Source: Hyphomicrobiales bacterium (lineage in GTDB: Bacteria; Pseudomonadota; Alphaproteobacteria; Rhizobiales; Beijerinckiaceae). Taken from it: 33,903 nucleotides of DNA. Position 1 is the first letter of the stretch. Every line of letters begins with the position of its first letter. The notes under the pieces are model-generated. The model was not told the DNA's origin. It ran no database searches and saw nothing but the letters and a program-made list of their open reading frames with translations. Below are positions 9,014 to 16,730 of the stretch, piece by piece. A program made the position numbers and the translations under genes. The stretch is from NCBI GenBank assembly GCA_019237205.1, contig JAFAHO010000368.1:1-33903 (forward strand), written 5' to 3'.

Positions 9014-10180
9014 TCAGTTAATCGTCCGGACGGGCGCGGTCAAAGGCTCAACACTCTCCGGGATGGTGAAGACGGCGCATGGGGATGCGATGCCGCGCAG
9101 CGTATGCAGTCCGAGCGGGGTCAGCTGCGCTCTCGTTTCAGCGGCGGCCGCGCCCGAAACCAGGATTCCCTTGTCGAGCGGCCGGCACAACCCCTCGAGC
9201 CGGCTGACAAGATTGACCGCTGGCCCGATCGCGGTGAAATCCAGCCGGTCGGCTGCGCCGATATTGCCCCACAGGACGTCGCCGAGATGCACGGCCGCGC
9301 CGAAGGGGAGCGGCGGCAACCCCTGCCGCCGCCGGACTTCGTCGAGATGCGCCATGCCGGCCCGGGCGGCGGAGACCGCGTTGAGCGCCGCGTCGCAGGC
9401 GGCGCCGGGGGAGCCTCCGGCGACCGGGAAGATCGCGAGCATGCCGTCGCCCAGGAATTTCAGCACTTCGCCGCCGAAAGCGTGCACAGAGCCGGCGATG
9501 CGGTCGAACCAGGCGTCGAGAGCCGCAATCACCTGAGCCGGCGGCGCGGTCTCGGAGAGGCTCGTGAAGCCGCGCAGATCGGCGCAGAGCAGCGCTGCCC
9601 GTATGGTCTCGCCGACGCCGCGCCGCAGCGGACCGGCCATGACCCGCTCCGCGCTGCGCCGTCCGAGATAGGCTTCGAGGGCGGCAGTCAGGGTCGCGCG
9701 CGCCATCAGGGCCGCCAGCGGCGCCGATGCGAAACGCGCGGCCAAGCGGAGCTGGTCGATCTCGGCGGTGGTCAACGGACGCTGCCCGATCCAAGCGAGC
9801 GCCGGCCCGTCTGGCCCGGGCCCGACAAGATCCTCATGCACCGGCCCGCCTCCGAGTCCAGTGAGCCAGGCACGGCCGGCCTTGCCGGGCGGACCCGCCG
9901 GCCCGACGTCTGAGAGCCCCGCCGTCGCGAACCCCAGGGCCTCGATCACCGTCCTAGTCTCGGCCCGCCACAGCCAGGTGCGGCGGGCGATGATCGGATG
10001 CGGCGCCGCGAGCGTCAGGGCGCCGCCGGCGAGCGGCAAACCGTCATCGATCAGCCGCGCGCCGAGCTCGGCCAGGAAGAGGTCGGCGTCTGGCGAGGCG
10101 CCGGCCTCGTCGATGAGCCACGCAAGGGTCGAGGAAAGCTGCATATCGTCGATCATGCGGGGGAGGCGATCCGTTGTCAT
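9014..10180 (-). CDS. Class III adenylate/guanylate cyclase with an N-terminal regulatory domain
   Basis: A 388-residue soluble protein. The C-terminal half is a class III cyclase catalytic domain. The first metal-binding Asp (D201) is in LLCADLRGFTSLSE, the second lies in KFLGDGMLAIF, the adenine-type Lys is in VLKFLGDG, and DFTAIGPAVNLVSRLEGL carries the Asp, Asn and Arg used for base recognition and transition-state binding. The key residues of an active adenylate cyclase are therefore all there. The N-terminal half (about 1-175), which contains GLPLAGGALTLAAPHP and a proline/glycine-rich middle, is the conserved regulatory region seen in many Hyphomicrobiales cyclases; I cannot name its ligand. 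The ATG at 10180 is chosen for its GGAGAGCGGCTC ribosome binding site over an upstream in-frame start. def follows directly. Confidence 0.9.
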   Translation of the reverse strand: MTTDRLPRMIDDMQLSSTLAWLIDEAGASPDADLFLAELGARLIDDGLPLAGGALTLAAPHPIIARRTWLWRAETRTVIEALGFATAGLSDVGPAGPPGKAGRAWLTGLGGGPVHEDLVGPGPDGPALAWIGQRPLTTAEIDQLRLAARFASAPLAALMARATLTAALEAYLGRRSAERVMAGPLRRGVGETIRAALLCADLRGFTSLSETAPPAQVIAALDAWFDRIAGSVHAFGGEVLKFLGDGMLAIFPVAGGSPGAACDAALNAVSAARAGMAHLDEVRRRQGLPPLPFGAAVHLGDVLWGNIGAADRLDFTAIGPAVNLVSRLEGLCRPLDKGILVSGAAAAETRAQLTPLGLHTLRGIASPCAVFTIPESVEPLTAPVRTIN

Positions 10181-10329
10181 GAGCCGCTCTCCGCGCAAGT
10201 TAACTCTGGCGCGCGGACGTGCTTTCATGGGGGAATGCACGATCTTCCAACCCGCCGCCGTGAGAAATCCGCCGGTTGTCCGGACGGCGGCGCCCTCGCG
10301 CGTCATATCAGCGACCAAGGAGGTTTTCG

Positions 10330-10791
10330 ATGGATGAATCGCTTGTCGTCCGGCGGGAGACCGAAATCGCGGCCCCGCCCGCCACCGTCTTCGCCTTCCT
10401 GACCGATCCAGAGAAGATCATGCGCTGGATGGGCGCGGAGGCGACCACGGAGGCGCATCCGGGCGGGCTCTACCTTCTCAACGGCGTCAGCCGCAGGGGC
10501 CGCAATGCGCGCGGCGCCTTCCGCGAGGTCGTTCCGGTTCACCGCCTCGCCTATAGCTTCGGTTGGGAGGGCGACGAGGCCGTTCCGCCGGGATCGAGCC
10601 TGGTCGAGATCGACCTGATCGAGCGGAACGGCGGTACGCTCTTGCGCATGACCCATACCGGGCTGCCCAATGCCGAAGAATGCGCCGGCCACGCGCGCGG
10701 TTGGGCCCATTACCTCGAAAGGCTCGCCGTCGCGGCCGCCGGCCGCGATCCGGGACCAGATCCGGGCCCCATTCATCACAGGGCGGCATGA
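10330..10791 (+). CDS. SRPBCC (AHSA1-type) protein, first of two tandem copies
   Basis: A 153-residue protein of the START/AHSA1 fold. The N-terminal RETEIAAPPATVFAFLTDPE and the PGGLYLLNGV, VVPVHRLAYSFGWEG and LLRMTHTGLP segments are hallmarks of this family of hydrophobic-ligand-binding proteins, often annotated as ATPase activators or toxin-type proteins. The substrate or partner is unknown. The start is well fixed by AAGGAGG seven bases upstream of the ATG. A second copy, similar through the ribosome binding site and most of the gene, begins 567 bases later. The tail is rich in Gly, Pro and Asp (DPGPDPGP). It is transcribed divergently from the cyclase gene. Confidence 0.88.
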   Translation: MDESLVVRRETEIAAPPATVFAFLTDPEKIMRWMGAEATTEAHPGGLYLLNGVSRRGRNARGAFREVVPVHRLAYSFGWEGDEAVPPGSSLVEIDLIERNGGTLLRMTHTGLPNAEECAGHARGWAHYLERLAVAAAGRDPGPDPGPIHHRAA

Positions 10792-10896
10792 AGCCTTACG
10801 CCCGGGACAACACCGATTCGGCGCGTGAGTGCGTTTTGCCGAGGGCGACAATCTGACGATGCGGGCGACCCCTGCGCCGTTTCAAGGAGGTTTTCG

Positions 10897-11352
10897 ATGG
10901 ATGAATCGCTCGTCGTGCGGCGGGAGACCCACATTGCGGCGCCGCCAGCGACCGTCTTCGCCTTCCTGACCGATCCTGAGAAGATCCTGCGCTGGATGGG
11001 CACGGAAGCGACCACGGAGGCGCATCCGGGCGGACTCTACCTCGTCAAAGGAGTCGGCGGGAGGAGCACCGCTCGCGGCGCTTTCCGCGAGGTCGTGCCG
11101 GTCCACCGCCTCGCCTATAGCTTCGGCTGGGAGGGCAATGAGGCTGTTCCGCCGGGATCGAGCCTGGTCGAGATCGACCTGATCGACCGGGATGGCGGCA
11201 CGCTTTTGCGCATGACCCATACCGGGTTGCCCAGCGCCGAAAGTCGCGCCGCCCACGGGACAGGATGGGCTCACTACCTCGGGAGGCTTGGCGTAGCGGC
11301 CTGCGGCGGCGATCCTGGGCCCGATCCAGGCGCCCAGCCCAGGGCGGCGTGA
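10897..11352 (+). CDS. SRPBCC (AHSA1-type) protein, second tandem copy
   Basis: A 151-residue paralogue of the preceding gene, nearly identical at the start (MDESLVVRRET) and through EATTEAHPGGLYL, FREVVPVHRLAYSFGWEG, PPGSSLVEIDLI and GGTLLRMTHTGLP. It differs mainly in two patches: GVSRRGRNARGAF becomes GVGGRSTARGAF (one residue shorter), and the region after HTGLP differs. The AAGGAGG ribosome binding site is copied too. The two copies probably form one transcript. The differences fall in loops that could change ligand choice, but that is inference. Confidence 0.88.
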   Translation: MDESLVVRRETHIAAPPATVFAFLTDPEKILRWMGTEATTEAHPGGLYLVKGVGGRSTARGAFREVVPVHRLAYSFGWEGNEAVPPGSSLVEIDLIDRDGGTLLRMTHTGLPSAESRAAHGTGWAHYLGRLGVAACGGDPGPDPGAQPRAA

Positions 11353-11453
11353 CTTCGAAATGTGGGGAATTGCGATGTCGGACGAGTTCTTCGCCTGGAC
11401 GGGCGCGCTCAAATATGTTCTACTTTTGTTCGATTCATCCGCCGGCCTCGCCC

Positions 11454-12635
11454 ATGACCCCCGCCTCGCCAATCGCCGTCATCAACGGCCTGCCGATCCA
11501 CCTGCCTGAAGCGCTTGGCGCGGCGCTCGCCGCGCTGGCGACCCTTCTGCTCGCGGCGCTCCTCATGATCATGCGAGCCTCCGCCGTCGGCCGGCGCGAG
11601 GCGGAGGCGGCGCTCGAGCGGCAGGAGGCGATCGAGGCGCGGTTCGCGGCGCTCGCCCAATCAGGCGCCGAGCTCAGCGGTCGGGTTGCGGGCATGGCCG
11701 AATGGCTGGGCTCGCGCCAGACCGATCTCGCCCGGGTCGTCGCCGACCGGCTCGATTCGGTCGGCGCGCGGCTCGGCGCCGGGCTCGAAAATCAGACGCA
11801 GACGACCGGCGAGAGCCTCGGCAAGCTCAACGAGCGGCTCGCAGTGATCGACGCGGCGCAAGCGCGGCTGACCGAAATGACCCGCGAGGTGGTGTCGCTC
11901 AAAGACATTCTTTCAAACAAACAGGCGCGCGGCGCCTTCGGCCAGGCGCGGATGGAGGCGATCGTGCGCGACGGCCTGCCTGCCGGGGCCTATGATTTCC
12001 AGGTCACGCTCTCGAACCGCGCGCGGCCCGACTGCGTCATCCGCCTGCCGGGCGATGCTCGACTGCTCGCGGTCGACGCCAAGTTTCCGCTCGAGGGCTT
12101 TTCGACGCTGCGCGCGGCGCGCGACGACGAAGCGCGGAAGACTGCGCAAGCGCGCGTGCGCGCCGACGTCATGAAGCATGTGAAGGACATCGCCGAGCGC
12201 TATCTCCTGCCAGGCGAGACGCACGACGTGGCGCTGATGTTCGTGCCCTCCGAGGCGATCTATTCCGATCTCGTCGAGCATTTCGACGACGCGGTGCAGA
12301 AGGCCCATCGCGCCCGTGTCGTCATCGTCTCGCCGACGCTGATGATGATGGCGATCGACGTCGCCCAGGCGATTTTGCGCGACGCCCGCATGCGCGACGA
12401 GGCCCAGGCGATCCAGGCTGAGGTCGGCAAGCTCGTCAACGACGTGCGCATGCTCACCGAGCGCGCGGCGAAGCTTGAGACGCATTTCCGCCAGGCGCAG
12501 GACGACCTCGCCGGCGTCGGCGCGGCAAGCGCGCGGATCACTCGGCGCGGCGAGCGGATCGAGGCGATGGACTTTTCGCGCGAGGGCGAGGCGGAGCCGC
12601 CGGACCTCGTGCGGCTCGCGCGCGGGGCGGAGTAG
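11454..12635 (+). CDS. rmuC: DNA recombination protein RmuC
   Basis: A 393-residue RmuC-family protein. It has one N-terminal membrane segment (LGAALAALATLLLAALLMIM), a long coiled coil (about residues 40-165), and the RmuC nuclease-like domain with FGQARMEAIVRDGLP, LLAVDAKFPLEGF, YLLPGETHDVALMFVPSEAIY and VIVSPTLMMM. RmuC limits recombination at inverted repeats and has a PD-(D/E)xK-like core; VDAKFPLE fits its catalytic region. Of two possible ATGs, 11454 is preferred because the INGLPIHLPEAL segment then falls where homologues begin; 11415 would add 13 residues. Neither has a strong ribosome binding site. It converges on the marR-type gene with an 11-base gap. Confidence 0.93.
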   Translation: MTPASPIAVINGLPIHLPEALGAALAALATLLLAALLMIMRASAVGRREAEAALERQEAIEARFAALAQSGAELSGRVAGMAEWLGSRQTDLARVVADRLDSVGARLGAGLENQTQTTGESLGKLNERLAVIDAAQARLTEMTREVVSLKDILSNKQARGAFGQARMEAIVRDGLPAGAYDFQVTLSNRARPDCVIRLPGDARLLAVDAKFPLEGFSTLRAARDDEARKTAQARVRADVMKHVKDIAERYLLPGETHDVALMFVPSEAIYSDLVEHFDDAVQKAHRARVVIVSPTLMMMAIDVAQAILRDARMRDEAQAIQAEVGKLVNDVRMLTERAAKLETHFRQAQDDLAGVGAASARITRRGERIEAMDFSREGEAEPPDLVRLARGAE

Positions 12636-12646
12636 GGGCACGCGCC

Positions 12647-13108
12647 TCAGTCCGAAACGAGGCCCTCGGTTTCCTGCGCCAGTCGCCGGACCAGCCCCGG
12701 CGACAGCACCTTGTCCAGTTTCGCTTGCGCCTTGCGCCACATCGGAACGGCCCCCTCGAGCCGCGCTGCCCCGGCGTCGGTCAGCCACGCCATCCGGCGG
12801 CGAAGATCGCCCTCGACATTGGCGATTTCGACGAGCCCCTCGCTCTCGAGCGTCTGGAGGTTCCGCGACAGGGTGGATTGCTCGAGGCCGATCCGGGCCG
12901 CCAGCGCGCCGAGCGTGTCGTCGGACGCCGCCGCGATCTGGGCCATCAGGCCAAGCTTGGCGAGGGTAAGGCCGCTCTCCGCCATTTCGCGGTCGAAGAA
13001 CTGGGTGATACGCCGGGCGGCGAGGCGGCTGTTGGCGCCCGCGCAAACCTCGATGAGGCGGGCCGCGTCGGTGCGGAGCGTCTTTTTCGCTTGCCTTGCG
13101 GGAGCCAT
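12647..13108 (-). CDS. MarR-family transcriptional regulator
   Basis: A 153-residue winged-helix protein. The DNA-binding core reads LGALAARIGLEQSTLSRNLQTLE, with the wing VEGDLRRRMAWLTDAGAARL, the usual MarR-family layout between dimerising helices. It would act as a small-molecule-responsive repressor. Start 13108 is preferred over an in-frame ATG at 13126, because the upstream one lies inside the palindrome (13115-13141) that separates this gene from the divergent thioesterase. The one cysteine (in VCAGAN) does not match the sensing Cys of OhrR. It most likely controls itself and the thioesterase. Confidence 0.88.
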   Translation of the reverse strand: MAPARQAKKTLRTDAARLIEVCAGANSRLAARRITQFFDREMAESGLTLAKLGLMAQIAAASDDTLGALAARIGLEQSTLSRNLQTLESEGLVEIANVEGDLRRRMAWLTDAGAARLEGAVPMWRKAQAKLDKVLSPGLVRRLAQETEGLVSD

Positions 13109-13114
13109 GGGTCT

Positions 13115-13141
13115 ATGTGGATACATTATTTGTATCTACAT
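13115..13141. promoter_or_regulatory. Palindromic operator between MarR and thioesterase genes
   Basis: ATGTGGATACA and TGTATCTACAT flank the spacer TTATT. The arms are inverted repeats matching at 10 of 11 positions. The site lies between the two divergent starts (7 bases from the MarR ATG, 22 from the thioesterase ATG), where a MarR dimer would block both promoters. AT content is far above its surroundings. The MarR assignment is inference from position. Confidence 0.65.
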
Positions 13142-13163
13142 GCAAAGGGAAAAAGCCATCAAC

Positions 13164-13640
13164 ATGAGCGCAGTTCTCGATTATGGCGTGGCGACCCCGA
13201 CCGACATCGAAGGCCTCACCGGTCGCCAGATCCTGCAGGCGATCATCGACGGCGCGCTGCCGGCGCCGCCGATCGCCCGGCCCCTGACTTTCTGGCTCTG
13301 CGAAGTCGGCGACGGCTTCGCCGTTTTCGAGGGCGAGCCCGGAGAGCACCTGCTCAATCCGATGGGCAACGTGCACGGCGGCTGGGCGCTGACCCTGATC
13401 GACAGCGCCTGCGGCTGCGCTGCGCTGACGACTTTGCCCGCCGGCGTCAGCTACGCCACGATCGAGACCAAGGGCAATTTCAGCCGCCCGATCGTCAGGG
13501 ACACCGGCCGCGTTCTTTGCCAAGGCCGCATCGTCGCGAAGGGCCGCCAGATCATCTCGACCGAGGCCAAGGTGTTCGACCGCGATGGCAAGGTCCTCGC
13601 CCACGGCACGTCGACCGTGATGGCGTTCGGCGCGAAATGA
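13164..13640 (+). CDS. PaaI-family (4HBT, hotdog-fold) thioesterase
   Basis: A 158-residue protein of the hotdog fold. NPMGNVHGGWALTLIDSACG is the catalytic-loop and helix signature of the PaaI/4HBT group, with the His-Gly-Gly followed by the acidic Asp. ATIETKGNFSRPIVRDTG and STEAKVFDRDGKVLAHGTS are the following strands. Such enzymes hydrolyse acyl- or aryl-CoA esters, often phenylacetyl- or benzoyl-type. Start 13164 is used; an ATG at 13140 lies inside the operator. AAAGGGA precedes at a rather long distance. It is divergent from the MarR gene and likely repressed by it, so the inducer may be an acid or a CoA thioester. Confidence 0.85.
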   Translation: MSAVLDYGVATPTDIEGLTGRQILQAIIDGALPAPPIARPLTFWLCEVGDGFAVFEGEPGEHLLNPMGNVHGGWALTLIDSACGCAALTTLPAGVSYATIETKGNFSRPIVRDTGRVLCQGRIVAKGRQIISTEAKVFDRDGKVLAHGTSTVMAFGAK

Positions 13641-13696
13641 GGCTATGCGGGGGAGCGGGATCAACGCAGGATCACGTGAGATCTGGAGGCATCGGC

Positions 13697-13989
13697 GTGC
13701 CCAAGCTCGCCATTGTCGGAAACCTTGAAATTGCCGCGGGGGCCTGGACCGGCTCCGACCCCTGCTGATGGCGCACAGGGCGAGGTGTCTCGCCGACGAG
13801 CCGGGAACCCTGGAGTTCGAGGTCCTGCTGCCTCGTGACGACGACACGAAGGTGTTGCTGTACGAAGTTTACGCAGACGACGCGGCATTCCAGGCCCATT
13901 GGAACGGACCTTCAACGAACCGGCTGCGGGAAGAGGCTGTGGGGATGGTCCTGAAGGTCAGCGGCACAAGGTGCGCCCTCGCCGATTGA
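13697..13989 (+). pseudogene. Quinol/antibiotic-biosynthesis monooxygenase (ABM) with a frameshift
   Basis: Starting at GTG 13697 behind GGAGG, the frame reads VPKLAIVGNLEIAAGAW and then runs into TGA at 13766-13768. One missing base near 13745 puts the rest in another frame: DRLRPLLMAHRARCLADEPG, then FEVLLPRDDDTKVLLYEVYA and HWNGPSTNRL to the TGA at 13987-13989. Together these form a complete small ABM-domain protein of about 96 residues, a cofactor-free monooxygenase or quinol-oxidising dimer. The rest of the gene is intact, so a sequencing error is possible. It lies next to two truncated remnants. Confidence 0.8.
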
Positions 13990-14038
13990 GCGAGCGGGCG
14001 TCCGCGCCTCGTCCTCCGATGAGCCGCGAGCAGCCGAC

Positions 14039-14206
14039 GCCGGTCGTCTTGACGATGCGGCCGCCGAGGCCCGCTATGATCGGCCGCGCCGCCTCGCGAT
14101 GCTCGCTGACCGCCCGCGCCGTCCCCGCCTCATCCTCCCCCATGAGGCGCGAATAGCCGACGACGTCGGCGGCGAGGATCGCGGCAAGCTTTCGGGTTTC
14201 GGACAT
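14039..14206 (-). pseudogene. N-terminal remnant of an adenylate/guanylate cyclase
   Basis: From the ATG at 14206 (GAGGCGATGCC upstream) the frame reads MSETRKLAAILAADVVGYSR, then LMGEDEAGTARAVSEHRE and GGRIVKTTG. This is the standard start of the class III cyclases that carry TPR or other C-terminal domains. After about 56 residues similarity stops: where GDG with the second metal-binding Asp should follow, it reads GVGCSRLIGG. The reading frame continues to 13958 through unrelated sequence that overlaps the end of the ABM gene. The catalytic domain is lost, so this is a breakpoint relic. Confidence 0.8.
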
Positions 14207-14281
14207 GGCATCGCCTCGGCTTTTGACAAGCTTATCATGAACGACGCAGGCGCGCGTGCGCAGACCGTGGCGTCATGACTC

Positions 14282-14521
14282 GGCGGAGAGCTCCTGCCCG
14301 GCGGCGCAACGCTGACCGGCATGATTCCAGACAGCGTCTCGTCGGAGCTCAAGGCCAAATTCATCGATGCGGCGATCATGGCGCGCGGCTCGTCTGGCTC
14401 GCCTACGAGCGCTCGGACGGCGTCACGGGGCGGCGCTTCGTCGCCGCGCGCTGGCGGGCCGACCTGCCGGAGGCCGAAGCCGCGCTCGCGGCGTCGGACG
14501 ACGCGGGCTGGACGACCGGAG
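14282..14521 (+). pseudogene. C-terminal remnant of an SDR-family dehydrogenase, frameshifted
   Basis: One frame reads LLPGGATLTGMIPDSVSSEL and KAKFIDAAIM. After about 14380 a second frame continues ARLVWLAYERSDGVTGRRF then VAARWRADLPEAEAALAA. This is the C-terminal part of a short-chain dehydrogenase: the PGG-TxTGM loop after the catalytic region and the xWLAS-xxSDGVTGRRF ending common in bacterial SDRs. No N-terminal Rossmann part or YxxxK motif is present upstream, where the cyclase remnant lies. It ends just before the YkgJ gene. Confidence 0.65.
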
Positions 14522-14579
14522 AAGGAAGTGCCAGAGGGCCGGCCTTGCCAGCGCGGGCAGGCCGCGATAGGCGAAGCCC

Positions 14580-15119
14580 ATGCCCATGATTTCCGGCTCC
14601 ATGTCCGTCATGCCTTATGCGGCCGCGCCGGGCCGCGAATGCGGCAGCTGCGGAATGTGCTGCAAGGTCTACACCTTCCCCGAGATCGGCAAGCCCGCGG
14701 GCGTCTGGTGCAAATATTGCGCGCCGGGCAAGGGCTGCAAGATTCACGACGCGCTGCCCGATCCGTGTCGAGAGTTCTTCTGTCTCTGGATGACCGACGC
14801 GACCATGCCGGCGGAATGGCGGCCGGACCGCGCGAGATTCGTGCTGACTGTCTATCCGACGAACGGGTTCGTCTACGGCCAGGTCGATCCCGGCTCGCCC
14901 GGCGCCTGGCGGAAGACGCCCTATTACGACCGTCTGCGCGCGATGGCGAAGGCGCTCCTCGATCAGCGACGCCATGTCATCATGTTCGCCGGCGAAGAGG
15001 CGACGCTCATCATGCCGGACGACGCGCTGCCGCTTGGCAGGTGGACGCCCAAGGACAATTTCCGCGTGGAGCAGGTCTTCGGATCCAGAGGCCCGACCTG
15101 GCGCGCCGTGAGGATCTGA
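14580..15119 (+). CDS. YkgJ-family cysteine-cluster protein
   Basis: A 179-residue cytoplasmic protein with the family signature near the N-terminus: GRECGSCGMCCKVYTF, followed by WCKYCAPGKGC and DPCREFFCLWM. These nine cysteines form the predicted zinc- or iron-sulphur-binding cluster of YkgJ (UPF0153-like) proteins. The function is not established. The later part (FAGEEATLIMPDD, WTPKDNFRVEQ) is typical of alphaproteobacterial members. Several ATGs lie close together at the start (14580, 14586, 14601, 14610); none has a good ribosome binding site, so the true start may be up to 10 residues inside. Confidence 0.82.
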   Translation: MPMISGSMSVMPYAAAPGRECGSCGMCCKVYTFPEIGKPAGVWCKYCAPGKGCKIHDALPDPCREFFCLWMTDATMPAEWRPDRARFVLTVYPTNGFVYGQVDPGSPGAWRKTPYYDRLRAMAKALLDQRRHVIMFAGEEATLIMPDDALPLGRWTPKDNFRVEQVFGSRGPTWRAVRI

Positions 15120-15183
15120 AACGGGACGACCGCCGGGCGGCGCGGACTCTGGACGCAGAATCGCAGCAAGGGTAGTTTCGCGC

Positions 15184-15202
15184 GCGCCGGCCCGGCCGGC
15201 GC
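15184..15202. terminator. Possible hairpin after the YkgJ gene
   Basis: GCGCCGG, loop CCCGG, then CCGGCGC: a perfect 7-bp GC stem followed only by TTGAG. It may end the YkgJ transcript, but it lacks the T run of a clear intrinsic terminator. Confidence 0.25.
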
Positions 15203-15234
15203 TTGAGTCGTCAACAGCCAAGAGGGCAGGGACT

Positions 15235-15606
15235 TTGAAACGGTTTCTACTAGCGACGGGTCTCTGCGCCGGCATCGCCGCGCCGTGCTTCGCGGAGCCC
15301 GCGACCACCACGGCGCCAGCAACGATGCGCGGGGCGCCCAGCGCGCATTCGCACATCGTGCAGACCATTCCGCCCAACGCCCAGATCGATCTTGAGCATT
15401 GCGCCGACGGCTGGTGCTATGCCTCCTGGCGCAATCTGTTCGGCTATATCCCGGCTTTCACGGTCGCTCAGGCGGGACCGCCGCTGATGTCCCCTTCGCC
15501 TCCGCCCGTCGTGGTCACGGCGCCGCCGATCGTCGTCGCTCCGGCCTTTGGGTGGGGCGGCCCCTATGTCGGCGGCGGCTGGGGTTACAGCTGGCGCAAC
15601 TGGTAG
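15235..15606 (+). CDS. Small secreted SH3-like domain protein
   Basis: A 123-residue exported protein that starts with TTG at 15235 behind GGGCAGGGA. The signal peptide is [20 protein letters not shown] (cleavage after residue 20). The mature part has one bacterial SH3-like repeat: [49 protein letters not shown]. Its two cysteines are spaced to form the disulphide usual in these periplasmic domains. The tail is rich in Pro, Val, Gly and Trp and looks unstructured. Such domains bind peptidoglycan or protein partners in the envelope. The exact role is unknown. Confidence 0.8.
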   Translation: MKRFLLATGLCAGIAAPCFAEPATTTAPATMRGAPSAHSHIVQTIPPNAQIDLEHCADGWCYASWRNLFGYIPAFTVAQAGPPLMSPSPPPVVVTAPPIVVAPAFGWGGPYVGGGWGYSWRNW

Positions 15607-15688
15607 GCTCGTTCGGCCGGCGCCTCTACCCTTGAGCGCCCTTCGGCCCTATATGGCCTTTCGACCCCCAAATCAGGAGACGAAGCGC

Positions 15689-16720
15689 GTGACCCAAAGC
15701 CACGAGCCCGACAAAGTTCCCGTCACCGTCCTCACCGGCTATCTCGGCGCCGGCAAGACGACGCTCCTGAACCGCATCCTCAGCGAACCGCATGGCAAGC
15801 GCTATGCGGTCGTCGTCAACGAATTCGGCGAGATCGGCATCGACAACGAACTCGTCATCGGCGCCGACGAGGAAGTGTTTGAGATGAACAACGGCTGCAT
15901 CTGCTGCACCGTGCGGGGGGATCTCATCCGCATCATCGAAGGGCTGATGAAACGAAAGGGCAGGTTCGACGCGATCATCGTCGAGACGACCGGGCTCGCC
16001 GATCCCGCCCCGGTGGCGCAGACCTTCTTCGTCGACGAGGATGTGCAGAAGGCCGCCCGGCTCGATGCAGTGGTGACCGTCGCCGACGCCAAATGGCTGG
16101 CGGCGCGGCTCCGCGACGCGCCCGAGGCCAAGAGCCAGATCGCCTTCGCCGACGTCATCATCATCAACAAGACCGACCTCGTCACGCCGGGAGAACTCAG
16201 GGAGGTCGAGGCGCGAATCCGCGCGATCAACCCCTACGCCTCTCTCCATCGCGCCAACAAGTGCGACGTCAAGATCGCCGACGTGCTCGAGCGGCGCGCC
16301 TTCGATCTCGATCGCATCCTCGACATCGAGCCCGACTTCCTCGTCGCCGAGGACCACGATCACGAGCATGGTCACGATCGCGGCCACGATCACCATCATC
16401 ATGGGCTCAAGCACTATCACGATGAAGACATGCAGTCGGTCGCGGTCAGGCTCGAGGGCGAAGTCGATCCGGCGAAGTTCATGCCCTGGATCAACCGCGT
16501 CACCCAGGAGCAGGGACCCAATATCCTGCGCTGCAAGGGCATCGTGGCGATGAAGGACGATCCCAAGCGGTTCGTGTTCCAGGGCGTGCATATGATGCTC
16601 GACGGCGATTCACAGCGTGAGTGGAAGCCCGACGAGAAGCGCGAGTCCAAGGTTGTGTTCATCGGCCGCAACCTCGAAGGGGAGGACATCCGCCAGGGGT
16701 TCCTCGCCTGCGCGGCTTGA
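15689..16720 (+). CDS. CobW/ZNG1-family GTP-binding metallochaperone
   Basis: A 343-residue G3E GTPase. It has Walker A GYLGAGKT (residues 17-24), the metal-binding CxCC in NNGCICCTV (C70, C72, C73), the switch/Walker B region [13 protein letters not shown], the specificity motif NKTD, a histidine- and aspartate-rich linker near residues 220-250 ([17 protein letters not shown]), and the C-terminal CobW domain ([34 protein letters not shown]). Members deliver zinc, cobalt or other metals to client enzymes. The His-rich loop fits zinc handling. GTG 15689 is chosen because AGGAGA lies 8 bases upstream; an ATG at 15653 lacks one. The WD40 gene follows after 10 bases, so they are likely one operon. 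No Zur-like palindrome was seen upstream. Confidence 0.9.
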   Translation: MTQSHEPDKVPVTVLTGYLGAGKTTLLNRILSEPHGKRYAVVVNEFGEIGIDNELVIGADEEVFEMNNGCICCTVRGDLIRIIEGLMKRKGRFDAIIVETTGLADPAPVAQTFFVDEDVQKAARLDAVVTVADAKWLAARLRDAPEAKSQIAFADVIIINKTDLVTPGELREVEARIRAINPYASLHRANKCDVKIADVLERRAFDLDRILDIEPDFLVAEDHDHEHGHDRGHDHHHHGLKHYHDEDMQSVAVRLEGEVDPAKFMPWINRVTQEQGPNILRCKGIVAMKDDPKRFVFQGVHMMLDGDSQREWKPDEKRESKVVFIGRNLEGEDIRQGFLACAA

Positions 16721-16730
16721 CGGGCCCTTC

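Larger units (their letters stand above)
10316..11352 (+). repeat. Tandem gene duplication with a 567-bp period
   Basis: The sequence beginning CAAGGAGGTTTTCGATGG occurs at 10316 and again at 10883. Similarity continues through both SRPBCC genes. The spacer of about 100 bases between them does not look like the region upstream of the first copy, so the duplicated unit starts at the ribosome binding site or only slightly before it. Confidence 0.85.

Noticed and set aside
8408..9913. 501-codon plus-strand frame opposite def and the cyclase
   Set aside because: Shadow of two well-identified minus-strand genes; no domain.
11420..11450. GTTCGATTC resembling a tRNA T-loop
   Set aside because: No T stem or acceptor stem can be formed around it, and it lies at the start of rmuC. 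No tRNA was found elsewhere either.
11374..11508. 44-residue frame MSDEFFAWTGALKY... with a fair ribosome binding site before rmuC
   Set aside because: It overlaps the start of rmuC in another frame and resembles nothing known. It may be a relic, but the support is too thin to call.
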